From: Meconema thalassinum | Lineage: Eukaryota; Arthropoda; Insecta; Orthoptera; Tettigoniidae | Direction of reading: 5' to 3' | Length of the DNA stretch: 64,000 bases | NCBI GenBank assembly: GCA_946902985.2 | Contig: OX336389.2 | Span: 1,081,451,788-1,081,515,787, forward strand | Part shown: piece by piece, positions 42,085 to 56,279 of the stretch | Numbering within the stretch: the stretch's first letter is position 1 | Layout of the letters: every line of letters begins with the position of its first letter | Position numbers and translations under genes: made by a program | Notes under the pieces: generated by a model | The model's database searches: none | The model's input: the letters and a program-made list of their open reading frames with translations, nothing else | What the model was told of the DNA's origin: nothing

Positions 42085-45000
42085 CTGTATGTTAGGCTTA
42101 TACTATTTTGGAAATGTACAGCCATTGAAAATATTATTTCCACCTATATTATTTTGTTTCTATGCTCGTTTGAATCACACCTTGCATTCTCAATACCATA
42201 TATTCATTACTCCACGTGCCATCAAATGTTCTTCTCTATTCAAAAATGGCAATGAAACAACCTTAAAATTATTAAATATTTATTGAATATGATTTCAATA
42301 TGAGGGCCAAAGTGATTGATTTATCGACCCTTTTGAGAAGCAAACTGTTATGAATACCATAAATATACATTTTTGTACAGATCTCTACGAAATAATTATA
42401 TTTTAAACAAATAAAAATAACAATATATTCTAAATATACAGACGTCACTTTTAATTGTCCAAAATATAATAATGTGTTCACACATAAATGAGATTATGGC
42501 CTAATTTATATTATTATCAGCTGTTTGCATACTAATCAAGGTGCAACAAATATTAGTTTCTTGCAAATTGTATAATTAGTGATACCTGAATAGATCCATA
42601 AATATATATTTGGATGAAATTCACTGCGTCTTTACGTAGTTAACCAAAACTGCAACATTATGGAGTTATATACTGACACCTCTGTTGTGAAATGTTCAGC
42701 TAGGCCAATGAATAATAACATGCCTAAGCCAGTTCTATATCTCCTGGTCTCGTGTGATGTTTTCTGTGGAAAACACAGTACGCCCTACCTCTATAAACTC
42801 TAATAAACCTTAGTCACGAATTCCTTAGGTAATTCATTCATTATATTACAGACTACAAAACAATTTCCTCTCATTACGGTGGGTGTGTTGTCCATAGAAT
42901 TTATAATCATATCATCACATGGAAGGACGTTAAAGTATAATGTGTTGTGTGCAGCTCATAAGTGATGTTATACATTCGACTAACACTCAAATCTAAACTT
43001 TTAAACTTATCATTCCCTGTTCATGAAACCATGCATGTTAAAATGATTTCCAGTCTTCCCCTTGTAAAATCATTTTAGTTATGTTTATAAGAAGTTGGGA
43101 CAGTTGTATATGCTCAGTCACATTAACTTCATTCAAACGCCAAGTATTGGTTAGCAGAGAAGAAGGGTTGTGCGAAATATATAGATTTAATTTTAATAGC
43201 ACCAAAATCATCTTAAGTTAGGCCTAATTACTTGGTGCAAAGAAGGACGTTCCTTAATATTTTTATATGAATTGTTGGATTGAAAGTTGAAATGAAGGTA
43301 AGGGACAACTGATGGCCAATAACAATTAACTACTGATTCATCATCATAAAACGTTTTCGAACTCTCAGAAAAAGAAGTAGTTTCGATCATAATTTATAGA
43401 GTTTCACTAGACAAGATGACCGTTTATATTTGTATTTATATTTCATACGATTCAATAATCCCTTAAGGAGCTAAAGGAGAACTGTATTACGGACAGAAGT
43501 TCCAATGGATCTCCGGAGTGTGGATTGTAGATCAAGTACGGTAGTGTTAGGCAGAGTTGAGAGGTCTAGCAGAAAATCTGACACATCCAAGCTTTCACTA
43601 TTTATAAAAATCAGAAAAAATTGGGTTGGTAAATAATTGAAATAGCTTAAATGTATTGTATTCTGGGTATCATTATGGATCGTTTAGTCCAACTCAATTA
43701 TACCGACCTAGAAAATTTTTCACCCTTCATGAAGTACAGTTATTTAATCTTATTCGGATATTTAGATGTTAATGCATCAAACACCAGTGTTGAAATGAGG
43801 GAAGGTAATCTCAATATTCAGATCCATAGGGGCGAAATATTGATGAAATGTCTGGTTCAGTGATATTTATTGTCATTGCTCCCCAGCCAGATGTCTACAC
43901 ATCCTCCTATCGGAATGGTAGTTAATATCACTTTCTTCTTTACGTAGTCCAACCACTACAAGTCTTTTAAAATATCTACTGCATTCCTCTTGGCGGTGAG
44001 TTTTGTAAAATGAATTATAAAATCTTTAAATCAGCCCATTGTCCTCAGTATTTATTTCATTTCCGTCGAATTCAGCACATTTTGGTTAATTGGCCCATTA
44101 TGTTGATCGTACTAGTGATTCACATATACACTGGGTTTTGTGCTTGTCAAAATGTATAAGAAAAACGATCTATGTTAACGTAAATAAGGAATAAATCATA
44201 ATACCAATGTTATGAGTAAACTCGTTGAGTAAATCGTCAAAATGACCCCGTAGTTATACTTGTCACGATCTAGACCTAACTCCATTTTTGCAATGCATAT
44301 ACATTTTTTTATTTGAAACTTTATAGAGCTTACTAGCATGTATGATACAACTAATTGCAGCAGTCGGTTAGCTGGCATTGGCTCCAGAAGTGTTTATGTT
44401 CAACAGAGCTTTGTTTAACTATATTTTAGCAGCTCCGAATTTCTTTAAGTACCTCATTGGATGTGTTAGGTTTTGGTACCAGACTCCTCAAATATTCTAA
44501 ATTTTAATGTATATTTTGGCGAATCTTCCTACTTACATATTAACTGTGTACGCCAGTGTAAACAATTACAACATAAATAGTGTGTTATTCTAAAGAAAAA
44601 TATTTGTTATTGATGTTGTGGCGTTTGGCGCTGTGGTGGTTAATACCGCTTCCCTCAGTGGTTCTCAGCCTATTCATCTAATATTGTGAGCATTCTGTGT
44701 TTATTGGACCGACCAGTGTTACTGTATCAATGTTTTAATGAATGTAAAGAAGCAGTTCTATGTGTTGACAACATTGCATTTATTCCCCATATTGCAGATT
44801 ATCATCATCCTTAGATGTTGCAGCCGTACTTTAGCAGCGTGAACGGTATACAGCAAGCAGTGCTCATATTTCAATATATTTTTGAATTTACTTGACAACT
44901 TCGAAGGATTGTATATTTCAGACGAAGTGTTTAATGTTTGGATGCTAGCCTACTGAACATTATCACATTTTACTATAAATAAATTAGCAACAAGTATTAA

Positions 45001-46385
45001 TGTGTTATATGAAACCAATGATTTCCAAAGTTTTTGAATGCTGCATCAGTGAGTTGCGATACATTAATATGTTGCACATTGTAGCCCATTCAAGAGTATT
45101 ATAACCGTAAGAGTGAGATCATGAAATGGTCTTGGGTGGGTTAATGTGATGTAATAGTTGTCTAAGTACTAATTAGAAAATGTTAAATTAGCCTATATGA
45201 AGATCCTAGCAGACGTTCAAAAATGTTTGGTTAAATTTATATGTTAGTGTGAATAGTCACTGAACCATAAACTTGAAACAAAGTCAATACTTGGAGTAGG
45301 TATGTTTTCGGTAACATAGGGAGTTAGCGACAAGACCAAGGAAAAACACAAAAAGGTCTGGAAAAATTCTCCAAAATGCCGACGTATTGACAACCGTAAC
45401 TCTTGAAGACACTATTCTAGATATTCGGATCGTGCACCTTCGTAAATATAGGCCTACGTTACTATTACAGGCAAACTTTGGGATTATGAACCCTAGAAAC
45501 CAAAATTTCCCGTCAGCCTCCACAAATTTGCAATTCATTTCAGAGAGGTCATTTTGAGCCAATATAAATCATGGATCTGTACCTCTTGTTTGGAATCCCA
45601 GTGATTAGGTGTTGAACTCGTGATGGACGTAACATTAATCAATTAGGCTGCAGTAGTCCTTTGCACATGTGCTCAAGGAGAGAGAAATATTGTGCGCAGG
45701 ACATTCCCAAATAATTTTCAACTTCTCCTTATCATTAAACAATCATAAGCTTATAATTCACCGTTAGGTGTCCGACGCCTTCTAATAGGTTGTAGTGATA
45801 AAATGTATGATATATACCACTGCTGATGTTAAAATATCAGTACGGTATTTGTTGTGCCGTGTCACGATTATGTAGGCTGTCTTAATAAGAAAATATCATA
45901 TTATGCAGCAGAAGTGAAGAAACCTTCAGCATTGAACGCACAGCCATGCAGATCCAAACTACCATTTTTCTTTGGTTAATGCAGTTCATCAGTAAATGTT
46001 TAAAATTAAAAATGGTTTCAATTCTGAGAGAGCTTAAATTTAGGTAAGCATTCTTAGGATAATATGGTTTGGTGCCCTCTGGCAATTATTCATATTATTA
46101 GATCGGGCAATTTCCCTTCAAAACTGTCATAGCATTGGAGGTAAAAATACCTCACTGGATTATTCTTTAATTCAACTAGTACTGGTTCTGTGACCCTAAT
46201 GTTCTTAAAATACAAAATCGACCTCCATAATCACCATGTACGTGTAATAAAATGCCATGGGTGGCGTACGTTGACACCAAAGCCGTATACTAAAATACTA
46301 AAAGAAACTTCTGCTTAGTAAGATAAATTCTACAGGATTCATAGGAATTTACATTTTGAGACAGTACCTTCACTTCCTGAAATAG
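42085..46385. other. A+T-rich desert, no gene seen
   Basis: Long stretch with only short, motif-free frames. A short word shared by 26320 and 43565 (AGGTCTAGCAGAAAAT) is the only repeat noticed. Confidence 0.5.
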
Positions 46386-47105
46386 CCTGTAGAAGCCTTT
46401 CAGTTGGTCAAGGCGCGTGTGCCCAATTAGATTGGGTGGAGAAGAACCATTAATTTCTTAGTGCCTGAAATAAAGTACATGAATAATTATTTATACACAT
46501 AATTAAACATTTTACACACAAATGGGGGGGGGGGTTAATTGGATGACTTGTTCCGTTCGTCAAGCGAGCATCATCAGATACAGCTCACTTAGACTTAATT
46601 TAGGTTCAGCGGATATGTGTAAATACTTCTATAAATTAAGCTACCGAAGTCTTTAATTAAACTTTGTAACAAGGCTTAATTTAGGTTCAGCGGATATGTG
46701 TAAATACTTATATACATTAAGCTAAAGAAGTCTTTAATTAACCTTTGTAACGAGTTGAATGTTTTAACCATTATTTTTTTCATTTACAAATCACAATTGT
46801 ATAACTTTTGCGTTATTTCTTATTACTTGTTATGTGTATAAATGTGAAAACCCTTTGGAATCGTTAACTTCTATCGTAGCGAGCTTTAATACTGATTGCG
46901 TTGTAGAATGTTTTATTATAAAAATGTTGACGACTTTCTTATTTATGTTATGAACCTTTGTAGTAGGTTAGTTAGGTTTATAATTTTATCAAACACTTAA
47001 GTGAGTTGACAATTTGATATTTTTAGACTTAGCTGATTTGCTGATGTTCCTGTATTGGCTTCCACCTCACTTCAGTTCACTTCCCACTGTGGACAAGTGA
47101 AGGGG
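46385..47105. repeat. Dispersed repeat, blocks AB and C
   Basis: 46390-46760 matches the complement of about 60570-60870, while 46830-47105 matches 60323-60565 directly (TCGTTAACTTCTATCGTAGC). Within it, 46600-46665 is repeated at about 46675-46740. A G11 run lies near 46525. Confidence 0.75.
46539..46590 (-). ncRNA. Possible decayed hammerhead-ribozyme-like motif
   Basis: The complement reads CTGATGATGCTCGCTTGACG then AACGGAACAAGTC. The CUGAUGA box is intact, stem II could be GCUCG/CGAAC-like, the GAAAC box reads GGAAC, and GUC follows. See the finding for the three-way comparison. Confidence 0.3.
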
Positions 47106-47109
47106 ATGC

Positions 47110-50100
47110 CAAATTACTCGAAGTAAGAACAAAACGTAAATGGGATGTAATTTTGGTGAAATGAACAAGACTTCGTCTATTATAGATTTTAGTGAGAAAG
47201 CGATAAGTAAATTTACACCTCAAATTCAGCCTGACGACAATAGGAACTATCTACTCCCATTTAGTTCGACTAAGATGCAGTAGCAATTGGATATAACGTC
47301 TTAAGTCACACACCTAGAGCAATTTTCCAAGGCATACAACAATTCTTAGAGGTTAGTGCTTCACTTGCATGTTAACCTAACATACGTACAGTAACCTCAA
47401 GTAGTAAAATGCTTCTGTAAATCTACCATTGCCGCCACAATGAAGCCAAATTCAAGTGTTTATACCTCAGTGAACTCAAATACTGTATCAAGTCTTTCTG
47501 CCTCACTGATGCAAAATATTGCTCTTCATCAAGATCACAATTCCCAATCAAGTGAGATACTCTGGAAATCATTGGTATGAACTACATCAGAAGTGTTTAT
47601 TATGATTTTATTAAATTCGCTTTAACCGCGCCCATATCGTCCCACCCTGTCTCGTTCAAAAAAGCTCATAAATGATGACACATCATGCCATAGGGACATA
47701 AAAATTGGTTTTGAGCACAATGACTTAGAGCCATTCTCACTTATTTTCCTGGAGGATATCAAGTTCTTCAAGTTTATTAAATATCCCAGGCTTTTTTGAG
47801 GTTATGAAAAGTTTAATCATAAGATTAATTAACACCTACGTCAATAGTTTTGGCAATGATCGAACACGTGAATAGCGAATAATTTATAGAATTTTCATTG
47901 TATATACAATGCGTTCGCTTATGGGTTAGGTCGGTTTTCCTGGCACTGCAGGTAAACCAGCCCCACCCGTAAACTAACGCTCTGTACAATTATATTTATT
48001 ACATGATATATTTTGATCACAGCAATCAGTACCCACAAACAGGCAAGTGTGCATTATAGACCTTGTTTTAATAAACTAGACATTTCATGTAGTAGGAAGT
48101 CTGACGTTTTTCCGTTGACCTATTAGCCTGATGTATTTTAGTTTTATTCAGAGCTGTTAGACCTATTTGAATACGGTTTCAATGAAGGTAATTCATTTTC
48201 TTCAGAGGACGACAGATTCCCTATTTAATCTTAATTAATTTGGAAGTGAACATCAAATTAGTGTTTTTGACGAAGAGTGAAATTTGTACTTGATCCCGAG
48301 GAGTCAGAAACAGGAAGTAGAGAAAGGGGCGAAGAAAGCGATGAAAACCTTGAGTTCCTGAGGTGGACATCCGGCACGTGAAAAGCAGGGTACTATTGCT
48401 GGTCTCAAATCCAGCACTTCTGATTTGTAACAACCAACCACAGAAGAAATTGACGAGGCCCAAATAAATTCATTCTCTTTTATGGTTTATATGTTTCAAA
48501 ATTTTAACAAATATTACAGCTATACCACCATAAGCTATTTCATATTACTCCTAGGTAAATATGAAAATTTAGCGGTCGAAAATAGAGACGCCTAATATCA
48601 TGGATTTATTCTTTGCAGCCTACAATATTATGTTATGTTATGGAGGTTATGAAGATAGCGTCTCCAAATGTTTTGGATTGCAACTCCGTATTCCCCGGAT
48701 TGGTCAAGTGTACAAATATAGCCCCTGTAATTCCGCTCATGTTGATATTTACGTTACACTATTTATCTAATTCATCCTTATCCACCGGGATTACCTTCTG
48801 GTAATTTATTACGAAAGTCATTGGATGATCGTAACACACACCCATAAATACTGTCTAAATTAACACACTACGTTTAATAATCTTCAGAATAAGATTGCGT
48901 AGAATATTTCTCACAAACGATGCATGGAATGCGAATCCAGAGAATGTTGTAGATAATGCAATAGACATTATAAATTTGTACAAGTGTACTGTAAAATAGA
49001 GTGCTGAATAAATAACCCCTACAATACAGTCCTGTTTGTAATAGCGGGTAGGCTAAATTTTAATTTCTACTAACTTATCTAATATATTTTGTGATTATGT
49101 TATGCGAGTTTAGTTTTTAATTACCTATAGCTAGATATCATTGTTTACGTTATGAAATTGAGCAACGCCCCATTAATCGGTAAATCAACAGGTTATGGCT
49201 TTGTATACAGTAAACGTGCAATGAATTAGAGTGGCAAATGCAGTAATAATGCGTTCTTTATTATTACGAAGGATGTAAGCAATTGTATGCACCAGTAAAG
49301 GGGCATGCATAAATGATGTAATTTGTATTGGAGAAACTACACAACTCATCGATGTATGATTTAAGAATTATTTTAGTACTAAACTAACGTTTAATAGCCA
49401 CGTTGCAAATATAGTAAGTTTGGCAAATTAACTCTTAGCTTCATTGGTAGAGTATCGAAGGTATTTATTGAATCTGAAATAACTGTATTTATTTGTGTAT
49501 AATTTTCGTACGGAGCAAATTAGACTATTCATTAGTAACTTGGGACCCACTTTATAAGGACCAAATTGGTCACTTGATGAAATACATATTTCTATAATAC
49601 TTTTAATTCATATTGCTTATTCGGCACCTTCATCCTGTTTTTACGGAATGCGTTCAAATTCTCGCCACTGATAAAAACGAGATTAACTATTTCATTCCGC
49701 ACTTCGAAGAGAAAATTCATGCTTGAAATATTTACTTTCTATAATTACTTGTTTCATCTCTTTCTATATCCATAGGTAATTTGACGGTGGCAAGTACTAT
49801 TTGAAATTCCAAGTACTAGAAAAGTTTATCATTTAAATTTACCATTAGTGAAAATATTATCCGTTTATAACATTTGGTGATAAATTTATTTGATTCTGGG
49901 ACACTAGCTCATCCAATAAGCGAATAAAGCCATGTATATTTAAAGCATGATCTTCACTGAATTCCTTTACCCTTGAATACTGTGTAGTCGTCTGTTCTCT
50001 TTCCTAGTTTCTATGGTTTGCAGTTCATTTCTTCTGATTTGTTCAGCAACATTTTGTGGTTTATTTTTATTTTTTCTAATATTTTGTAATTTGTTTTTAC

Positions 50101-51880
50101 TTCGCTATTTAATTTGCAATTTTCACATTTATTGAATTTTTGCCCTTATGTATTTATACTTTAAATTAAATGCTATGACGTGAAGGAACGAAATTGGCAT
50201 TACATCCTTGCACTTTCATATTGGCAAATAAATAATGATAAAACAATAGTTTATTCTTCTCCTATTCCGTATTGACTGGAAGTAAATATTTTAATTCATG
50301 AGGAATAATAATCTAGTTAACCTTGTCAGTACATTAAAATTGGAGCAGATGCATATTTCAAATACAGTGCATCTTTCAAACAACATTAAACTTCACCATC
50401 ACCTCTCTGAATTTTTCAGAGTCCAATTACTTGATTAAATAAACAATTGGAAGGGAGTTCCTTAGGAATATGTAATCAGAATACGATATTTTCTTCATTG
50501 TTCATTCACGTTTGGCACTTCTATGACATGGTTACAAATTAAACTTAGATTTGATAGCAGAAAATTCGAGAACACCACATATTTTGTTGTAAACACACTC
50601 CTGCTTAGTGTACCAGATAATCATGAAACCTGCTTCATGGATAGTGTAGTTAACTCATCTAGTATTTTAAAGTCTTTCATTACTTTATAATCTTAAAGTG
50701 TGATGATTTTAATTATTGTGTTTTATAAGGGTTTTTAACTGTATGTATAAAATTAACTTAGGAACCAGTTTTAAATTACGATCAGCCTACAATTTAAGAA
50801 CAGTTTGCACCAAAGAAGTCTTTTAACGATTTTCTTTTAAATCAATGCAACAGACATCTGACAAAAACATAAGGAGCTGACCAGCTTAATAGTCTTTATG
50901 AATTAAAATATAAAGGAGTAGTCCAATGAAGAAATATACATTCTATATTCATATACTATACCAGTTCTTTCCATCTATCTCAGATCTAGGTTGTCATGTC
51001 TGATTGTAATGACTGTTTATATCCAAACCGTATCTCATTTGTTCAACGAACAGTATTTGCGAAATTCTAAGACTGATTTTCCACACTGTAAAAACATTAA
51101 GGAAATAATTTTCAACACACACTATGTTTGCAGACCTTTTGGCCATTATGTATCCTAATAAACAAAACTCATAAGCGATATGATTGCAGTGTTGGAATAT
51201 GCCTCATCCTAAAACAAAATTGCCACCGTTCTTCTTCTATCAAGAAAACCGTCAATAAGCACATATCGAAACACCATCTCAATCTTTGCAGGAACAGTAT
51301 TTTTCAAGACCTACAAGCGCAATTTTAACCGCAATTTTCCTCGAGAACTACCATTAAAGAAAAATGTTATTTCTATGTTGTACACGTGGTCAGAAATACA
51401 TAAACAACACTCCACCTGATGGTACCTGAGAGTATGTTAACATTATAGGCCGGTCGCATCGCTTGGTGCATGGAAGCCTTTATATCAAAGTGTCCTGTCA
51501 TGCTTCCAAGGAGAACATAATATAATTATATAAACGTATTCACGAGAAAATAGAATTTGAAGTTGTTGGTGTACCATATAAGCAGTTTAACGATCATGAT
51601 GCATTAGATGCCATATATGAATGGATAGAACTTGAATGTTCCCTATCCATGGTGATATGTTCAAATCACATGAATTTTGAGAGGTATATCTTATGTTTAC
51701 TTTTCCAATAAAAGAATTTAGATAATGATTTCATTGTGTGCGTTTCCTCCTTTACATTAGTGTTATTCATTTTAGGCAAAACGTGTAAGACATTTCCTAT
51801 AGTAAAATTGTTTTATTTGCATAACTAGGAACACAGTGACACTGTTCATGGGAACAAGTCCTGTACAGTCTTAATGAACC
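47110..51880. other. A+T-rich desert, no gene seen
   Basis: No supported gene, RNA or repeat. Open frames at 48221-48463, 48613-48804 and 51128-51328 lack motifs and splice context. Confidence 0.5.
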
Positions 51881-51884
51881 TTCT

Positions 51885-52050
51885 TTATTGGCCTTTATCA
51901 TGGCGCAAAATTGCAAGGCTGATCGTTCTAATAGGTTCCCAGCCGAGGCAATTAAATTTCAAACCTTTGGGTGACTTTCATGCTGGACTATTTCTTATCA
52001 TGATTTGAAATACCTTATCTGTTAATTTGATTTACTGTCTTTTATCACGT
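51885..52050. repeat. Solitary unit related to the 32.9-34.4 kb array
   Basis: GGCAATTAAATTTCAAACCT and the CATGCTGG, TTTCTT word order follow the unit layout of the decayed ~145-bp array. Confidence 0.4.
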
Positions 52051-54040
52051 AAAAATATTAAAAATACTGATAGGTGTAAGAAATTCAAAGATGCTGAATT
52101 CTAGTGAAATATTTTATGCGGCCAACCTAAGTGTTGACGATAATTGTCGAAATCTCACGGCACGTTTGAGTTCTCCAAAGATTGATGTAACTTACTACCT
52201 CATTACAACATAAGTTCAAGTGATCTGAAGTTATTTTCGGGGACGGACATGCACACGTCCATATACACATATTCACGGACAAAAGAGGATCTCACCTGTT
52301 TTTATTTCATGCTATGGAAATAGGCCAACAAATACGTTACATGAAATGACTCAAAACTGTTTTTAGGGGTGCGAACAAAAATTATTAGGAAGATAGCCAT
52401 GAAATGAAAGATGATAATGTAAAGATCATAATAAAATACAAGGAATGTTAGGAGATCAAATACAAGGTCATTAAAATATCAGTTCAATTTAAATTGAGTT
52501 ATTATTCAACAGTAAATGTTGAATGTTGTTGATTTAGAAAATCTTGGTCGCTGTCTCTTATTGAAACTGGAAACGGTATTTGAAACCTCTGTTCTACCGT
52601 GGCGCTGATGTTCATTAGTAGTGGACATCCCTTCATTATGTTTTACACTGACTCATAAATGAAACACAGGGTTAGCCTAGCTTTCACAAGAAAGAACGTC
52701 TTTCCGTTAATCGAAAGTTTCAGCCTCTATTCTCCTACGGATGATGTTTACTCCCCGTCAAACAGTAGAAACCCAAGAAATAACTGGTTTTAGAAACAAT
52801 GGATGTGTTGATCATTGTAGTATTGTATACTTCTGATGTAGGAGTTATTGCCATGATTCTTTGTTTGGCGGCACTGCAATTCTTGAGATACATTCTGACT
52901 GATTTTAACGACGAATATTATAAAAACCCTGGCCTATTAGTGACCAATGTTGTAGCTTCAGTTACCTCTGCATTTCACAGTGTATTTTATGAGATAAATT
53001 TATCAGGATTTCATGATGTTGAAATGTGTAAGATTATTTGACTGGATGCATTAAGAGGTTCATAAGGGATATAATCTACTTTTTTGGAACAACAATACAA
53101 CTTACCCAAATCATCAAATGTAATAAATGGTAAATGTGTGGACTCAAAAAGTAAATGTGATCCCATCGTGATGTTTTATAAATGATGTCTTACAAATACA
53201 TATATATATAAATAAAATCCTTTTAAAAAACTTGTATTATCTTATATACCAGCCCGATCCTTGTCGCACACAATAATACCGTTCCAGAAACCACGAACAT
53301 CCCGTTATCCTTCAGCAAATAATAGTGTTGAGCTACGACTATGAGAGATAACCTTCTTACGCCTTGGTTGAAACATAGAAGAGATGATCACGCCATTATC
53401 AGAAGATAGTTAATCGTGAAATGCACGTCTGAGCAATGAATTCTTAACATTCCATGCAACTACCATGCACATACCATATGGATGACATGTTTTGTTCTTC
53501 AAATATTGCTTAACCCCCTTAGTGCGAAGCCATTTCCTGATATACTTGCCAAGAATGCCAAGCTATCTTCAATGGTTATGCAGACTATTCGAAAAAAAAA
53601 AAAACATTTCCACGATAGAATCATTATTTTTGCATTGCATTATAACAAATTCCTCATTCTTTTATACATGATGTTCATAAAAGTAAATACGGCATCTAAA
53701 CCTTTTTAATTGAAGTTTTTCTGATAATTATTCAATTTTTCATTTTTATTTTGTAAAAAATCAGTTTTGAGTCTAAATTAAGGACACCTAAGAGCCATAT
53801 TCGAAGAAATACTACGTTTCCAGCTGTATAAAATTTTTAGGTACATCTCTACGCAGAAAACATCACCAAGAAGAAAACTACTGCACCGCAATTTTTGCGG
53901 GAACGCGCGTGATTTGGGGAGCGCAAAGGGAGGGCGTGAATACAAACTCAAACCTATCGCGTAACGGACTTTGAAGGAAAAAAAATAAACACCGCACATG
54001 CATGCATGAAACCTCACCTTTCCAACAGTATGAAACCGAC
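52050..54040. other. No gene seen
   Basis: A+T-rich. The 80-codon frame at 52799-53041 is hydrophobic but has no recognised motif. Confidence 0.45.
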
Positions 54041-54044
54041 AGTA

Positions 54045-54352
54045 GTGGCTACGCGGGCTAAAGCGCTGCGTTAGGTCAAGGGGCCAAGCTCTCTGCTGAC
54101 TCAGTAGACGCGTGGGTTCGAGCCCCACCGTCGGCTGTCCTTGAAATGGTTTTCCGTGGTTTCCCATTTTCAACACCAGGCGAATGCTGGGACAGTACCT
54201 TCTGACAGGCCACGGCCGCTTCCTTCCACATCCTTGCCCAGTTTCATTCATCTTCATCCATTCCATCTCTCATCCCGACGCGCAGGTCGCCCACGGGCGT
54301 CGACTAGAAAGACCTGCACTTGGCCTCTCAGGAGGCTACACGACAAAAAAAA
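54045..54352 (+). repeat. tRNA-derived SINE, near full length
   Basis: GGGTTCGAGCCCCACCGTCG (B box), GGTTTTCCGTGGTTTCCC, CACGGCCGCTTCC and a 3' end TCAGGAGGCTACACGAC with A8. The 162-codon minus-strand frame over it is an artefact. Confidence 0.85.
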
Positions 54353-54359
54353 CAGTATG

Positions 54360-55555
54360 AAATAATCACGGACATATGCCTACAGAAATCTACAAATATA
54401 AGATAAGATTGAATAGGCTTTGGCACTTTTGGTGCGAGAGCAGCGAGAGCCGATCTGATAGGCGCATGGCACTGAGAGAGATAATTATGTAAGTACTGTA
54501 TGTTTAATGCATTGCAACCTTCTGGATTACAATTGTTCCTCGCCATTATTTATTGGCGTATAGACAATTGATAAAAGATTATTTTAAAATTAAATTCACT
54601 CGTGCATTTTCTTCATATTAATTATCTATCGCACTCGTCATTTTAATTCACATCGCAACATTGTATTTTATTATTAATATTTTAGGGATTCCGATTTAAT
54701 TACATGTTTTATGAATAGAAATACTGTTTGCCGCCGTAGGGTCTATAGATAAAATCCAAGTCATTGCAAGTCTTTTTCTGTATCATTGTGTATCAACAGG
54801 ATGTTGGTCTATATCGTGCTTGTCATTGTAAAAGGGGGAAACGACACTTGTCTCAATGAACTTTAGTGACCGTTGCCTCTCCAATTCATAATTTGCGTAC
54901 CCACGTGGTACGAAATGCTTTAAATTGTGTGGCTGTGATCCCAACGGCGGAAAATGTGTTAGACATCAATGTGACTACTTAATGAGTTTTTCTGGAAGAC
55001 TTATCTTATTCTAAATCCATTATGATGGAAGTCAATGGTACAGTCCGCTGTTACTCTGTCAGTCAAGTCAGTAATTCTTTCAATCAGTAGAACTTCTGAA
55101 AGTATGAATTCTGATGTCACTATGTCTGTGTGTTCCGACATTATTATTCTGAGGGTGAGACATAATGTCCTTAATAGCCTATTAAGTTGCATTAATAATT
55201 ATTTTGGCGATATTGGAACCAAGTGGTTACTATTCATATCAGATCACATCCACTGATCGTCCTTCGCGAAATCAGCCCTAGGGTATTTACTTAAATGACT
55301 GAACGGCGAGCGAGTAATTTTAACTGGATGCCACGAGACGAGAACTTCATGTTACATCACGACAACGGGATTTCCTGAAAATACAATACGACCAGGATGA
55401 CTGGCCAACGACCTCAAACCGAAATAAGGTACTGTATATTTACATCACCAAGGATGGCATTGTATTTACACTTTCTTGATTAAGTTTCATTTAAATTTTG
55501 CAATTGCATTCTGAATGATTCACTAATTGGATGCCAAAAGAATTTTCTGATTGAC
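54360..55555. other. No gene seen
   Basis: A+T-rich, nothing recognised. Confidence 0.45.
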
Positions 55556-55559
55556 TGGC

Positions 55560-55780
55560 TGCGTGGCTCAGTGGTAACTTTCTCACCTGCTGTACCCAAG
55601 GTTGCAGGATCGAATTCTGGCATTTGATCGTGCGCAATTGTGAGGGAGCCGTATCAGTAGATTTACTGGTACCAGAAAGATCTCCTTCGGGGCAAACTTT
55701 TGGCACCACGGTGTCTTTAAAAGCCGTAATAGTTTAAAGGGATATAAATCCAATAACTTTGTTATTATTATTGCTTTTCT
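55560..55780 (+). repeat. tRNA-derived SINE with TTATTATT tail
   Basis: TGGCTCAGTGG fits the A box perfectly and GGATCGAATTC approximates the B box 40 bp on. The body has AGATCTCCTTCGGGGCAAAC and GGTGTCTTTAAAAGCCGTAA. The tail is TTATTATTATTG. Confidence 0.75.
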
Positions 55781-55960
55781 GATTTCTTCCGCCTGCATAT
55801 CACTAATTTTGTTTTACATTTATTGATTTTCATCATTAATTTTTTCCTCAAAACTGAGTCCATACCATTTGAAAACTTATTCAAATCCCCTGGTGGTTTG
55901 GCCAAGAAGATATTGTCATCAGTAAATCTCAGAGTTGAATAATTTAACTCTTCAAACAGA
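55768..55960 (-). pseudogene. LINE RT motif C fragment, sister of the 8.4-kb element
   Basis: The end of the minus-strand frame reads TLRFTDDNIFLAKPPGDLNK and then MDSVLRKKLMMKINKCKTK, matching the 8340-8460 region of the RTE-like LINE. The catalytic box is FTDD here versus FAYD there. A SINE abuts it in the opposite orientation. Confidence 0.75.
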
Positions 55961-56069
55961 TGGCAATTGTCTCGCAATACGTATAGGTACAACTGTTTGC
56001 TTGATAAATAGTAAGGCCAGATCCTGGCGCAGTGGCAGACCTGAGATGAGTTGGGCTTGGTGTCCCCCT

Positions 56070-56275
56070 TAGCCATCCTAGAAGTGGTTTTTCGTAGTTT
56101 CTCACTTCTACTTCAGGCAAATATCTGGATGGTTCCTAACTAATGGCCACGGACGAATCTTATATACACACAATATTATATCCATGGCAATAACACAGGT
56201 TATCAGACAAATTCCACACACACTCAAGAACACGGGGCTATATAATCACGATATCGTAGAGCCTATAAGTGAATC
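56070..56275 (+). repeat. Truncated SINE, plus orientation
   Basis: GAAGTGGTTTTTCGTAGTTT, CAGGCAAATATCTGG and ACACGGGGCTATATAATCAC correspond to the 3' two-thirds of the 39255-39617 SINE family. Confidence 0.7.
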
Positions 56276-56279
56276 AAAT

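Noticed and set aside
45284..45562. 92-codon minus-strand frame
   Set aside because: No recognised domain, and it lies in a long desert with no exon signals.
52799..53041. 80-codon hydrophobic frame as a membrane protein
   Set aside because: There is no start context, splice signal, homologous motif or composition shift. Hydrophobicity is expected from A+T-rich codons.
53778..54266. 162-codon minus-strand open frame
   Set aside because: Most of it is the antisense of a well-defined SINE (54045-54352). The peptide has no motif.
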